From Lysobacter capsici (lineage in GTDB: Bacteria; Pseudomonadota; Gammaproteobacteria; Xanthomonadales; Xanthomonadaceae), in assembly GCF_018732085.1 (NCBI RefSeq), contig NZ_CP076103.1, positions 4,588,001 to 4,652,000 of the forward strand: DNA of 64,000 nucleotides, given 5' to 3'. Position numbers and translations under genes: made by a program. This document shows positions 26,239 to 38,336 of this stretch, one piece after another. A model generated the notes under the pieces. The model had not been told where the DNA came from and did not search any database. It saw nothing but the letters and a program-made list of their open reading frames with translations. The stretch's first letter is position 1. Each line of letters opens with the position of its first letter.

Positions 26239-27183
26239 TCAACTACCGTCGCCAACCCGCCGCACCGAAAACAATGGCTGATCCCCACGCGCCAACCCAA
26301 GAAAAATACCCGCCAACGACAAGCCAATGCCGACCAACTCGATCGCCCCGAGCGACTTATGGAACAGCAAAACATCCCAGACATAAGCCAGCAACGGCTG
26401 CAACAACAGACACAGACCAACCACCCCCGCCGGCAACTTCGGCATCGCCCGGCCGATCACCAACCACCCAAGCACCTGCGCGATCCCCGCATACGCCGTC
26501 AGGATCAACCAATCGTGCGCACTCGCCGGCAGCAGCGTCTCGCCGCCGAACGGCACGCTGACCCCGAGCATCGCCGCGCAGCCCAGACACAACCACCACT
26601 GCAAGGCCTCGTTAGGCGTCGACCCACGCCGCGCCTGCGCCGCGCGGAACGCCAGCAGGAAACCGCCGTAGGCCAAAGCCGCGGCCAGGCCGAACGCCAC
26701 GCCCAGGCGGAAACGCGCGTCCATGCTTTCCCAGCCCGGCGCGAGCAACAGCCCCAGGCCGATCAGGCCCATGCTCAAACCGACCCACAACCGCCAGCCC
26801 GCCCGTTCGCCGAGAAACAAGGCGCCGACGCCGGCCAGCACGAACACCTGGAAATTCGCCAGCAGCGTCGACAGACCCACGCCGACGTACAGGATGCTGC
26901 GATGCCACAGCCACAGGTCCAGCGCCATGAACGCCGCGCCGAGCATGACCAGGCCGAGCACCCGGCCGTCCGGGCGCCAGTGACGCATGCGGCCGCGCCG
27001 CCACGGCTGGCCGAGCAACACCAGCAGGATCACCGCCGCCAGCGCCATGCGCCAGAACGCCGACGCGGCCGGGCCGATCTCGACCCATTTGACGAACACC
27101 GCCGAACTGCTGATGACGCTGGCGCCCAGCAACATTTGCAGCAGCGGCGTACGCGAGGGATGAGTGGGAGCGGCGGCGTTCAT
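26239..27183 (-). CDS. EamA/DMT-family transporter (copy 2)
   Basis: Same 314-residue ten-segment inner-membrane exporter as at 1342-2286, with no difference seen in the translation. Two EamA halves, LFLGERAGW in the first. Substrate unknown. Its upstream neighbour here is again the DUF2007 gene. Confidence 0.88.
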   Translation of the reverse strand: MNAAAPTHPSRTPLLQMLLGASVISSSAVFVKWVEIGPAASAFWRMALAAVILLVLLGQPWRRGRMRHWRPDGRVLGLVMLGAAFMALDLWLWHRSILYVGVGLSTLLANFQVFVLAGVGALFLGERAGWRLWVGLSMGLIGLGLLLAPGWESMDARFRLGVAFGLAAALAYGGFLLAFRAAQARRGSTPNEALQWWLCLGCAAMLGVSVPFGGETLLPASAHDWLILTAYAGIAQVLGWLVIGRAMPKLPAGVVGLCLLLQPLLAYVWDVLLFHKSLGAIELVGIGLSLAGIFLGLARGDQPLFSVRRVGDGS

Positions 27184-27436
27184 GCGCGCCTCCGCAGTCG
27201 GGACAGATCACTGGCCAATCGCATGTCGAAGACTCCGGTCGTCCCCGCCCACAGCCATCGCCGCGGACGGGTGGCGCCGCCGCGGCGACCGGCAGCGGGC
27301 CGGTCGCGCCGCGGGCGGCGCATCGAATAAGAAAGCGGTGGGATGCGGTTCGGCCCGTGGACGCGAACCGCCGGCGCCGCGAGAGCGCCGTGGCCTGTGG
27401 CTCAGGCGCGCGACCGAAGTACGCGCGACCGCGGCA

Positions 27437-27718
27437 TCAAGCCGGCAGCCAGCCCGTTGGCGGCAGGCCGCCGATCGGGTCCGGCTCGTCGGCGACCTCG
27501 GGCGGCGGATCGCCCAGCGACAAGGCGTCGACCACCTCGCGCGCCTGCGGCCAGGCAGCTTCGGGCACGCACACCTGCACCGCGCCGAACACCGGCAGCT
27601 CGCCCATCCCGCCCAGCAGGGCTTCGCCGCGCAGGAACACCGGAATCCCGGCGTCCTCCAGCGCATGCCGGACCAGGTGAGCATCGATCAGATGGGCGGC
27701 TTCGTAGACGACTTTCAT
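27437..27718 (-). CDS. DUF2007-family protein (copy 2)
   Basis: Same 93-residue product as at 2540-2821, starting MKVVYEAAHL. A small cytosolic domain of unknown function, possibly in signal transduction. It is divergent from the intact glnS. Confidence 0.8.
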   Translation of the reverse strand: MKVVYEAAHLIDAHLVRHALEDAGIPVFLRGEALLGGMGELPVFGAVQVCVPEAAWPQAREVVDALSLGDPPPEVADEPDPIGGLPPTGWLPA

Positions 27719-27912
27719 CGTCCTTCCTTCGGCGCAGGGCCTTGCGGGGTCTGCGCCCAGCATACGCCGGCCGCGCGCGCCCGGCCCATGAACGCTGTGT
27801 CCTGCGCGGCGATCGGCCCGACCCGGCAAGGGCCGCGACCGTTCAGGGCCGGGAGCACGGAATGCCGGCAACGGCTAAACTCCCGGTTCTCCCTTTCCTG
27901 TGTCCGCAAAGC

Positions 27913-29678
<1,766 letters not shown>

Positions 29679-29682
<4 letters not shown>

Positions 29683-30254
29683 GCCCGAAGATCCCCAACC
29701 TGCTGACCGCCTCGGTCACCCTGGCGCTGCCGAGCTGGATCGACGAAGTGGTCGACCGCAAGCGCGCTTACCTGGGCGACGACGACAAGGTTGCGCTGGC
29801 GATCGAACTGTCGCGGCACAACATCGAGCTGGGCACCGGCGGCCCGTTCGGCGCGGCGGTGTTCGACGGCAACGGCCTGGTGGTCGGCGTCGGCGTCAAC
29901 CGCGTGGTGCCGCAGAACTGCTCGGTCGCCCACGCCGAGATGATGGCCTTCATGTGCGCGCAGGCCGCGGTGAGCGCGTTCCGGCTCAACGAGATCGGGC
30001 CGATGACCCTGGCCACCTCGGCCCAGCCGTGCTGCATGTGCTACGGCGCCAGCTTCTGGGCCGGCATCAACAACCTGCTGATCGGTGCGCGCTCGGAAGA
30101 CGTGATGCGGCTGACCGAATTCGACGAAGGTCCGCTGCCGGCGGACTGGGTCGGCGAACTCGAACGCCGCGGCATCGCGGTGCGTCGCGACCTGCATCGC
30201 GACGCGGCCTGCGACGTGCTGCGCCGTTATGGCGAGAGCGGCGTTTCCTACTGA
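29679..30254 (+). CDS. Zinc-dependent nucleoside deaminase (copy 2)
   Basis: Same 191-residue enzyme as at 4784-5359, with H85-A-E87 and P117-C-C-M-C121. Here it is coupled to a full-length glnS through the ATGA overlap. Confidence 0.85.
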
Positions 30255-30266
30255 TCCCCCGCTTTA

Positions 30267-30351
30267 TGTAGGAGCGGCGCAAGCCGCGACCGCGACCTCT
30301 CGCCTGCGTCGTCGCTGTGAGGTCGCGGTCGCGGCTCGCGCCGCTCCTACA
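30267..30351. repeat. Inverted GTAG REP pair (copy 2)
   Basis: Equivalent of 5372-5456, between the deaminase gene and rlmM. Confidence 0.8.
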
Positions 30352-30392
30352 TTGAGACACCCGCACCTCCGCAACCCATGTGAGTTCCGACG

Positions 30393-31463
30393 ATGACCGA
30401 GTCCGCCCTGCTGTGTTGGTGCCGCGCCGGCTTCGAGCCCGAACTCGCCGCCGAATTGAACGAACGCGCCGCGATCGCCGGCCACCCGGGTTATGCGCGC
30501 ACCCAGCGCAACAGCGGCTACGTCGAATTCATCGTCGAGGACGCCCACGCCCTGTCGCGCGCGCTGCCGTGGTCGCAGCTGATCTTCGCCCGGCAGAAAC
30601 TGGTGCGCATCGCCGACCTGAGCGATCTCAATCCGGCCGATCGCATCACCCCGATGCTGGCCGCGCTCGATGCGCTCGGCGGCTCGGGCCTGAACGTGTC
30701 GATGTTCGGCGAGTTGCTGGTCGAACATCCCGATTCCGACGAAGGCAAGCAGTTGTCCGGCCTGGCGCGCAGCTTCGGCAACGCGCTGCGTCCGGCGCTG
30801 CGCAAGGCCGGCTGGCTCAGCAAGACCGACGACGCGCGCCGACCGCGCCTGCATGTCGCCTTCGTTGCCGGCGATCACGCCATGCTCGCGCTGTCCGATC
30901 CGCTCGACAGCTCGCCGTGGCCGCTCGGCATTCCGCGCCTGCGCATGCATCCCGACGCGCCGAGCCGCTCGGCGCTCAAGCTCGAAGAAGCGCTGCTGAC
31001 CTTTCTCGATGCCGACGAGCGCCAACGCCGCGTGCGCGACAACATGCAGGCCGCCGACCTGGGCGCCGCGCCCGGCGGTTGGACCTGGGTGCTGATGCGC
31101 AACGGCATGATGGTGACCTCGGTCGACAACGGGCCGCTGAAGCAGGAACTGATCGACAGCGGCCGCGTGGATCATCTGCGCGCCGACGGCTTCACCTGGC
31201 AGCCCAGGCGCACCCTGGACTGGATGGTCTGCGACATGGTCGAATCCCCGGCGCGCGTGGCCGAGCGCATGGCGACGTGGTTCCGCGAGAACTGGTGCCG
31301 GCAGGCAATCTTCAACCTCAAGCTGCCGATGAAGAAGCGCTGGGAAGAAACCCGCATCTGTCTGGAAGCGTTCGAACACCAGGCCCATCGCCCGCTGATC
31401 GTGCGCGCGCGCCAGCTGTATCACGATCGCGAAGAGATCACGGTGTTCGCCACGCCGAAGTAA
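30393..31463 (+). CDS. rlmM: 23S rRNA 2'-O-methyltransferase RlmM (copy 2)
   Basis: Same 356-residue protein as at 5498-6568. SAM motif DLGAAPGGW at 222-230 and catalytic K310. Methylates a cytidine of the 23S rRNA peptidyl-transferase region. Confidence 0.92.
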   Translation: MTESALLCWCRAGFEPELAAELNERAAIAGHPGYARTQRNSGYVEFIVEDAHALSRALPWSQLIFARQKLVRIADLSDLNPADRITPMLAALDALGGSGLNVSMFGELLVEHPDSDEGKQLSGLARSFGNALRPALRKAGWLSKTDDARRPRLHVAFVAGDHAMLALSDPLDSSPWPLGIPRLRMHPDAPSRSALKLEEALLTFLDADERQRRVRDNMQAADLGAAPGGWTWVLMRNGMMVTSVDNGPLKQELIDSGRVDHLRADGFTWQPRRTLDWMVCDMVESPARVAERMATWFRENWCRQAIFNLKLPMKKRWEETRICLEAFEHQAHRPLIVRARQLYHDREEITVFATPK

Positions 31464-31663
31464 GCGGCGCTCGCGACGAAAACCTTACATTCGGTTGATC
31501 GCGCGTAAACAGTCGCGGCGATGCGCGCGACGCATTGAGCGATCTGCGTCGCATTAGGCGTCGACGCCGCGCGCAGGTTCAGCCTGGGTTGCGAAGATTT
31601 ACGCGGCCTTGATATTGCGCGGTCTAGCGTCGGGGCGTCCCTCAAACGACGCGAGGCTCCGCC

Positions 31664-32413
31664 ATGCAGCAGCACGCGAAACGCTCGAACCATTCGTTTT
31701 CCAAGCGCGCTTTCTCCAAGCGCACCCTCCTCGCCCTAGCGATGCTGACGGCATTGTCCGCCGGCAGCGCGCAGGCGCAGGTGCCGTCCAAGGTCCAGGC
31801 GAAGCACGATGCGATCGAGAAGGCCGAAATGGCCGCGGCCGAAGCGCGCGCCGCGCGTCAGGACGCGCAGACCGCACAGGCCGCGGCGCAGGCCGCCGCG
31901 GCGACCCGCGATGAAGGCGCATTGACCGCACGCGGTGCTTTGACTGCCGAAGCTACCGCCTACGATGCCAAGCAATCGGCGCTCGATGCCCAAGACGCGG
32001 CAATCAAGGCCCGTCGTGCCGCCGAAGCCGCGCGTTCGGCGCAGGCGTCGGCGGTGTCGGGCAACAACCCGACCGGCGCGGCGATCGAAGCGCGCGCGGC
32101 GATGAACGATGCGATGACCGCCAGTTCGATCGCCACCGACGCCACCACCACCGCCCAGGCCGCCGCGTCGGCGACCGCGGATGCGGTGCAACACACCGGC
32201 GCGGCCACCAACGTGCAGACGATGCCGCGCGCGATGGATGCAACGATCGAGCCGCGCATCGACTTCAGCGCGCTCGACGCCAACCGCGACGGCAGCGTCA
32301 GCCGGGTCGAGGCCAGTCTGAGTCCGGCGCTGACCGCCGACTTCGCCACCGCCGACCGCGATGCCGACGGACGTTTGAGTCAGCGCGAACTGGCCGGTTG
32401 GGCGCCGCGATAA
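31664..32413 (+). CDS. Secreted alanine-rich EF-hand protein (copy 2)
   Basis: Same 249-residue product as at 6769-7518: signal peptide to AQA (36-38), Ala-rich helical body, calcium loops at 205-216 and 231-242. Followed by its own terminator. Confidence 0.78.
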   Translation: MQQHAKRSNHSFSKRAFSKRTLLALAMLTALSAGSAQAQVPSKVQAKHDAIEKAEMAAAEARAARQDAQTAQAAAQAAAATRDEGALTARGALTAEATAYDAKQSALDAQDAAIKARRAAEAARSAQASAVSGNNPTGAAIEARAAMNDAMTASSIATDATTTAQAAASATADAVQHTGAATNVQTMPRAMDATIEPRIDFSALDANRDGSVSRVEASLSPALTADFATADRDADGRLSQRELAGWAPR

Positions 32414-32925
32414 GCAATGAGTCCCGCGTGACGCATCGAAGCGCGCGCCGGACCAAGTCGACAGGGGCGAGGACGCCTTCGGCAACGAAGGCGTTCTTGT
32501 TTGCATGGCACGGATTGGACCGGCCGCATCGCGCCGATATCCGGCATGCGTCCAACCCTCGTGATCAAGCGATATCGGCCTGCGGATAACGCGGCGATCG
32601 GATAACTACGTGTCGCGGCTTGCGTCGCTCCTACAGGGAGCCCACGTAGGAGCGGCGCAAGCCGCGACCGCGAATCCACAGACACCCGCGCTTGTTTGAT
32701 TCACCACGCGCGCCGCCGCCCACATGACCTACCTGTAGGAGCGGCGCAAGCCGCGAGCGCGCCCCCGCAAACACTCGCGCCTACCCGCACAACCCGCGCC
32801 CGCTACACCCATTGCGCCCGAGCCGACAGACATCGCCACCGGCGAAAGCACCCCGCTTGCACTCCGCTTGCACCCCGCCCCCATTGCGGCATAGTGCCTT
32901 GCCCGCCCCGCCGCCCTCGCCGCCC
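32414..32925 (+). other. Gene-free interval before MFS gene (copy 2)
   Basis: Repeats 7519-8030: terminator at 32473-32503, GTAG REPs, and the TTGCAC/CATAGT promoter-like pair at 32868-32895. Nothing else seen. Confidence 0.6.
32473..32503 (+). terminator. Rho-independent terminator of EF-hand gene (copy 2)
   Basis: Same 9-bp stem, GCAA loop and T-rich tail as at 7578-7608. Confidence 0.75.
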
Positions 32926-34269
32926 ATGCCCGCAAGCCCCGTCCCGACCGGCTCCGCCTCGATCGAATCCGCTGAGGTCGAACGCGCGCCCGCCCGCCGT
33001 CTCGATCGCAAGGACGCACGCACGCTGATGCTGGCCGCGCTCGGCGGCGCGCTGGAGTTCTACGATTTCGTCATCTTCGTCTTCCTGACCGAGACCCTGC
33101 GCCACCTGTTCTTCCCGCCCGACATGCCCGGCTGGCTGAGCACGCTGCAGCTCTACGGCATCTTCGCCGCCGGTTATCTGGTGCGGCCGATCGGCGGCAT
33201 CGTCATGGCCCATTTCGGCGACCGCTCAGGGCGCAAACGCATGTTCACCCTGAGCGTATTGCTGATGGCGCTGCCGACCCTGTGCATCGGCCTGCTGCCG
33301 GTGTATGCGCAGATCGGCATCGCCGCGCCGCTGCTGCTGTTGGCGCTGCGTATCGTGCAGGGCATCGCGATCGGCGGCGAAGTGCCGGGCGCCTGGACCT
33401 TCGTCGCCGAACACGTCCCGCGCGGCCGGGTCGGTTTCGCCTGCGCCAGCCTGTCGGCCGGGCTCACCGCCGGCATCCTGATCGGTTCGTTGATCTCGAC
33501 CGCGATCAACACCTGGTTCACCCCCGAGCAAGTGCTCAGCGGCGTGTGGCGCGCGCCGTTCGTGCTCGGCGGCGTGTTCGGTTTCCTCGCGGTATACCTG
33601 CGCCGCTGGCTCAGCGAAACGCCGGTGTTCGCGGCGATGCGCGAGCGCCGGCAACTGGTGCGGGAACTGCCGCTCAAGCAAGTGCTGCGCGATCACCTGG
33701 GCGGCGTGGTGCTGTCGATGCTGGTGACCTGGCTGCTGACCGCGGCGATCGTGGTGATCATCCTGATGACCCCGACCATCGTGCAGCAGCAGTTCGGCAT
33801 CGCCCCGGCGCGCGCGTTCTTCGGCAACAGTCTGGCGGCGTTCTGCCTGACCTTGAGCGCGATCGGCGGCGGCCTGCTGGTGGACTGGCTCGGACGCGGG
33901 CGCGCGCTGTTGATCGGTTCGGTCGGCGTGCTGGTCAGCAGCTTCGCGCTGTACTACGACCTCAATCACGGCGCCGAGCATTTTCTCGCGCTGTATGCGC
34001 TGGCCGGTGTGTTCGTCGGCGTGGTCGGGGTGATCCCGGCGGTGATGGTCGCCGCGTTCCCCGCGCCGGTACGGTTCTCGGGGCTGTCGTTTTCCTACAA
34101 CGTGGCCTATGCGCTGTTCGGCGCCGCCACCCCGCCGCTGATCAGCGGTTATCTGGCGCCGCACCTGGGCGGCATGGCGCCGGCCTACTACGTGATGGGC
34201 GTGGCGTTGGTCGGCATGGCGGTGGCGGTGTATCTGCTCAAAACGCAGCGGCGGTTTCACGAGGACTGA
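32926..34269 (+). CDS. MFS transporter, MHS type (copy 2)
   Basis: Same 447-residue 12-segment symporter as at 8031-9374, with GDRSGRKR in loop 2-3 and RIVQGIAIGGE in TM4-5. Substrate unknown. Confidence 0.88.
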   Translation: MPASPVPTGSASIESAEVERAPARRLDRKDARTLMLAALGGALEFYDFVIFVFLTETLRHLFFPPDMPGWLSTLQLYGIFAAGYLVRPIGGIVMAHFGDRSGRKRMFTLSVLLMALPTLCIGLLPVYAQIGIAAPLLLLALRIVQGIAIGGEVPGAWTFVAEHVPRGRVGFACASLSAGLTAGILIGSLISTAINTWFTPEQVLSGVWRAPFVLGGVFGFLAVYLRRWLSETPVFAAMRERRQLVRELPLKQVLRDHLGGVVLSMLVTWLLTAAIVVIILMTPTIVQQQFGIAPARAFFGNSLAAFCLTLSAIGGGLLVDWLGRGRALLIGSVGVLVSSFALYYDLNHGAEHFLALYALAGVFVGVVGVIPAVMVAAFPAPVRFSGLSFSYNVAYALFGAATPPLISGYLAPHLGGMAPAYYVMGVALVGMAVAVYLLKTQRRFHED

Positions 34270-34296
34270 GCATCCGCACCCGCGCAATCGTGCGCG

Positions 34297-34647
34297 TCAG
34301 CAGCTCATGATGAAGACATTGCCGAACACGATCAGGCCCAGCAGCCACACGCCGAGCATCGGCACGCAGGCGGCCAAGGTCCACAGCACCCGCACCGCGG
34401 TTCCGCGCACGCGGGTGAAGCGGATCGCGGCGAACGGCGCGGCCAGCCCCAGCAGCACGAACAGGCCCAGCACGGTGAAACCGACGGCCCAGAACAGCGC
34501 GTTCTTGTCGGAGGAGCCCGGTGGGCATTGGGTGGTGGCCGCGGCCAGCATCGGGTATGCGGTCGAGGCCGCGATGCTCAGGCGCGCGAACCTGCGCGCG
34601 CTGGCCGATCGTGTCCGCCGGTTCGAATCGGGTATCGCTTCATCCAT
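34297..34647 (-). CDS. Small hypothetical membrane protein (copy 2)
   Basis: Same 116-residue product as at 9402-9752, three hydrophobic stretches, ending FIMSC. No family recognised. Confidence 0.6.
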   Translation of the reverse strand: MDEAIPDSNRRTRSASARRFARLSIAASTAYPMLAAATTQCPPGSSDKNALFWAVGFTVLGLFVLLGLAAPFAAIRFTRVRGTAVRVLWTLAACVPMLGVWLLGLIVFGNVFIMSC

Positions 34648-34682
34648 GGGCGTGTTCTCCAATTCCAGTGCGGCCGCTTTTT

Positions 34683-34789
34683 GTGGGAGGGAGCTTCAGC
34701 TCCGATGCTTTTGTTTCCGATCGCCAGTAACTTCACTGAAGAATGCGGCGATCTGAGCCGAAAGCATCGGGGCTGAAGCTCCCTCCCAC
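34683..34789. repeat. Inverted GTGGGAGGG REP pair (copy 2)
   Basis: Equivalent of 9788-9894. Confidence 0.8.
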
Positions 34790-34822
34790 AAAAGAAATCG
34801 GAACTGCGCGGGGTGGGGTGGC

Positions 34823-36022
34823 TCAAACCCCCGCCGCACGCCGCCAGAAATAATGCGTCAACGGCGGCAGCTTGCCGGCCAGTCCGAGCAACGGTCCGCG
34901 CAGCATCGTCGCGGCGAAGTCGTCGTTCGAGAACAGCTTGTTCAAGCCATCGAACCCATACGCCGCCAGCGCGTTCTCGCTGCGGCGTTCGCGCGCCCAG
35001 CGTTGCAGGCGCGCGGGCGAGCCGATGTCGAGGCCGCGCTTGCGCGCCTGCGCCAGCGCGCCGCGCAGGCCGGAGATGTCGCGCAGCCCCAGATTGACGC
35101 CCTGCCCGGCCAGCGGATGCACCACGTGCGCGGCATCGCCGGCGATGACCACGCGGCCGGCGACATAACGCTCGGCCAACTGGCGCCGCAACGGGAACGC
35201 AGCGCGCTCGGATACACCGGTCAAGGCGCCCAGACGTCCGGCGAACGCGCGTCCGAGTTCGTCGAGGAACGCCGCGTCGTCCAGCGTCAACAGCCGCTCG
35301 GCTTCGGCATTGGGCAAGGTCCAGACGATCGAACTGCGGCGGTCGCGCGCGCCGGGCTCGCCGACCGCGGGCAGGAACGCCAGCGGCCCGCCCGGCAGAA
35401 AACGCTGCCAGCAGGTCGCTTCGTGGCTCAGTTCGCTGTCGACGTAGGCGACCAGCCCGCGCTGGCCGTAATCGTGCGCGGGCGCCTCGATACCGGCCAG
35501 TTCGCGCAATCGCGATTGCGCGCCGTCGGCCGCGACCACCAGCCGCGCGCGCAGGCGGCGTCCGCTGGCGAGCACCACGCCGACACCGTCGGCGGCATCG
35601 TGCTCGAGGGCTTCGACCGCGTCCGGACAATGCAGATGCACGCCGGCTGCCGGCAAGGCCGACCACAGACGATCGACCAACACGCCGTGCTCGACGATCC
35701 AGCCCAACTCGCGCCGGCCGAACGCGTCGGCATCGAAATGCAATTCGCCGCCGCCGGCCGCGTCCCACGCCCGCATCGCGCGATACGGCTGCAGCCGCGC
35801 GGCCTGCACCTCGGTCCATACGCCCAGATCGTGCATAAACGCGGCGTTGTCGGGCGCGAACGCGTACACGCGCAGGTCCGGATGTTCGGGCGACCACGGC
35901 GCGGGTTCGCGCGCTTCGACCAAGGCCACCTCGAAACCGTCGCGAGCGAACGCCAGCGCCGCCGCTGCGCCAACCACGCCCGCGCCGACCACGACGATGT
36001 CCAACGCGTCGCGCCGGCTCAT
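34823..36022 (-). CDS. UbiH/UbiF/VisC-family FAD monooxygenase (copy 2)
   Basis: Same 399-residue ubiquinone-pathway hydroxylase as at 9928-11127, with GAGVVG at 13-18 and GDAAHVVHPLAGQG. Coupled to ubiH by a four-base overlap. Confidence 0.85.
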   Translation of the reverse strand: MSRRDALDIVVVGAGVVGAAAALAFARDGFEVALVEAREPAPWSPEHPDLRVYAFAPDNAAFMHDLGVWTEVQAARLQPYRAMRAWDAAGGGELHFDADAFGRRELGWIVEHGVLVDRLWSALPAAGVHLHCPDAVEALEHDAADGVGVVLASGRRLRARLVVAADGAQSRLRELAGIEAPAHDYGQRGLVAYVDSELSHEATCWQRFLPGGPLAFLPAVGEPGARDRRSSIVWTLPNAEAERLLTLDDAAFLDELGRAFAGRLGALTGVSERAAFPLRRQLAERYVAGRVVIAGDAAHVVHPLAGQGVNLGLRDISGLRGALAQARKRGLDIGSPARLQRWARERRSENALAAYGFDGLNKLFSNDDFAATMLRGPLLGLAGKLPPLTHYFWRRAAGV

Positions 36023-37404
36023 GCGCGGCCTCCGCGCAGCGCCGGCTCACCGCCGCGACACAGCGCCGGCACGTCGCCGCGATAGCCCATCGCGCCGCCG
36101 ACCAAGAGCGACTGCGCCGTCGGCAGACGATCGAGCGCAAACAACCCCAGGCTGCGCAACGGGCGCATCAACGCGGTTTCGTTAGAGCCCAATCGCGCCA
36201 GGCCGTCGGAGAATTCGATGGTGCTGTCGCGATCGGGCTGACGCCGCCGCGCGTAACGCTCGAGCAGATCGGCGCTGCCGCAGTCGGCCTTGTCCGCGCT
36301 CGCGGCAAGATCGTGTTCGATCAATTCGGCCAGGGTCATCGCATCGCGCAAGCCCAGGTTGAAACCCTGCGCGCCGATGGGATGGATGGTCTGCGCGGCA
36401 TTGCCGACCAGCACCGCGCGCGGTGCGACGGTGCGGGCGGCGAGCACGCGGATCGCCGGGTACAGACTGCGCGCGCCGCAGGCCACGAAGCGTCCCGCGC
36501 GCCAGCCGAACGCGTCCTGCGCGCGGGCGAGAAACCCCGCTTCGTCGAGCGCGGCCACCGCGGCGGCCTCGTCGTTGGCGACGCCGTGGATGAAACCGTA
36601 GTGGCGATCGCCGCGCGGCAACAACGCGGTCGGGCCGTCGTCGCCGAGGCGCTCGTAGGCGGTGCCGTCGGGCGCGCGCTCGCTGCGCACGCGGGTGACG
36701 AACAAGGTCTGGCCGTAGTCGTATTCGTCCGCGGCGATGCCCAGCGCGTCGCGCACGCCGCTGCGGGTGCCGTCGGCGGCGACCAGCAGCCGCGCGCGCA
36801 GGACGCGTTCGCCCGCGCCATCGGCGACCCGGATCGCACGCCACTCGGAGCCCGCGCCGGCACCAGCGCCTACGCCGCGTCGAGAGGCGTCATCGCCGTC
36901 GCGTGCTTGGGTTTGATCTAGCGAGCCGGCATCACGCGTGCAGGTTTCGTCGGCCAGACCGACGAACCGCACCGGCCGGTAGCGATGCAGGCGCGGCAGT
37001 TCGGCCAAGCGCGCTTCCAGCGCTTCGCCGAAATCGCGCGCCACCACGATGCGGCCGAATTCCTCGCGACCGTAGCGTTGCGCGTCGAGCACCGTGCGAC
37101 CGAAATCGCCGCGCCGACTGATGTGGATGCGCCGGATCGAACCGGTCGGCGCGCGCAGCTTGGCCATCACACCGAGCGCATTGAGCGCGTTGAGGGTGGC
37201 TTCGGCGAAGCTGAGGTTGCGTTCGTCGAACACCGCCGGCAATGCGCCGGGCGGCGCGGCTTCGATCAGGCCCACATCCAGGCCGAGCCGGTCCAGGGCG
37301 ATCGCGAGACTGGCCCCGACCAGGCCGCCACCGACGATCAGGACGTCGTGACTGGCGTGCGGCGCGGGGGTGGAAGGCATCTGCGGCTTTGCATCTGAAG
37401 TCAT
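36019..37404 (-). CDS. ubiH: 2-octaprenyl-6-methoxyphenol hydroxylase UbiH (copy 2)
   Basis: Same 461-residue enzyme as at 11124-12509, with GGGLVG at 25-30, GNAAQTIHPIGAQG, and the polar insert after LADETC. Confidence 0.85.
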   Translation of the reverse strand: MTSDAKPQMPSTPAPHASHDVLIVGGGLVGASLAIALDRLGLDVGLIEAAPPGALPAVFDERNLSFAEATLNALNALGVMAKLRAPTGSIRRIHISRRGDFGRTVLDAQRYGREEFGRIVVARDFGEALEARLAELPRLHRYRPVRFVGLADETCTRDAGSLDQTQARDGDDASRRGVGAGAGAGSEWRAIRVADGAGERVLRARLLVAADGTRSGVRDALGIAADEYDYGQTLFVTRVRSERAPDGTAYERLGDDGPTALLPRGDRHYGFIHGVANDEAAAVAALDEAGFLARAQDAFGWRAGRFVACGARSLYPAIRVLAARTVAPRAVLVGNAAQTIHPIGAQGFNLGLRDAMTLAELIEHDLAASADKADCGSADLLERYARRRQPDRDSTIEFSDGLARLGSNETALMRPLRSLGLFALDRLPTAQSLLVGGAMGYRGDVPALCRGGEPALRGGRA

Positions 37405-37725
37405 GCGTTCATGATACGACCGCGTCCGTGCAGCGTCTGTTCGGATCGGGGTGGATGCGGGCGCCACATCGTCGCGGCGCGGCGGCGGAACCAGCCGCGT
37501 CGGGCCTGAAAGGCCCTCCCACCAAAGGATCGCAGCTTCACGCGCCTGGAACCCACGAAGTCTTTTGTGGGAGGGCTTTCAAGCCCGACGCCTTTCTCTC
37601 AGACTTGTCGAATCAATCACTTAGCGCCCCACCTGCGCCCCCGCCCCAACCAAACCGGCACTTTCCCCGCAGGTTCCTTAGAATGTGCGGATCGACGCGC
37701 CAGTCCGGCGTCAGGAGCCCTGGCC
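37405..37725. other. Intergenic interval with REP pair before btuM (copy 2)
   Basis: Repeats 12510-12830; REP pair at 37502-37588 and the TAGAAT box at 37679-37684. No gene and no riboswitch seen. Confidence 0.6.
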
Positions 37726-38319
37726 ATGAAGCCGAACACCCAACGCACCCTCATCCTCGCCCTGCTCGCCGTGCTGATGATCGGCACCCGCGTCAATCAC
37801 TGGACGCCGATTCCGGATGCGTCGTGGGCGGTGTTCTTCATCGGCGGCTTCTACCTGCGCAACTGGACCCGCTGGGCGTTCCCGCTGCTGATGGTGCTGG
37901 CGGTGGCGATCGACTACGCGGTGATCACCGGCCAGGGCATGAGCTTCTGGCAGCACTACTGCGTGTCGGCGGCGTACTGGTTCCTGGTGCCGGCGTACTT
38001 CGCGATGTGGGCCGGCGGCCTGTGGGTCGCGCGCAATTACTCGCGCAGCTGGCGCACGCTCGGCCTGACCGCGGTCGCGCTGCTCGCGTCGGTCGCGCTG
38101 TGCCAGCTGCTGAGCCAGGGCAGCTTCTACTGGCTGTCGGACTCGGTCGCCAACAAGTCGGTCGCCGGCTGGGCCGCGAATTATTTCGAATGGCTGCTGC
38201 CGTACCTGCGCACCACCGCGACCTACGTCGGCATCGCCACGCTGGTCCAGGCGATCGCCGCCGGCGCGAGCAAGACCGACGCGCTGCCGGGCCGTTCCGA
38301 CGACGCGCGCAAGCGCTGA
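37726..38319 (+). CDS. btuM: BtuM-like cobalamin transporter (copy 2)
   Basis: Same 197-residue six-segment protein as at 12831-13424, with Cys79 in WQHYC, 17 bp before the adenosyltransferase gene. Confidence 0.72.
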   Translation: MKPNTQRTLILALLAVLMIGTRVNHWTPIPDASWAVFFIGGFYLRNWTRWAFPLLMVLAVAIDYAVITGQGMSFWQHYCVSAAYWFLVPAYFAMWAGGLWVARNYSRSWRTLGLTAVALLASVALCQLLSQGSFYWLSDSVANKSVAGWAANYFEWLLPYLRTTATYVGIATLVQAIAAGASKTDALPGRSDDARKR

Positions 38320-38336
38320 TCGGGCGGCGCGGATCG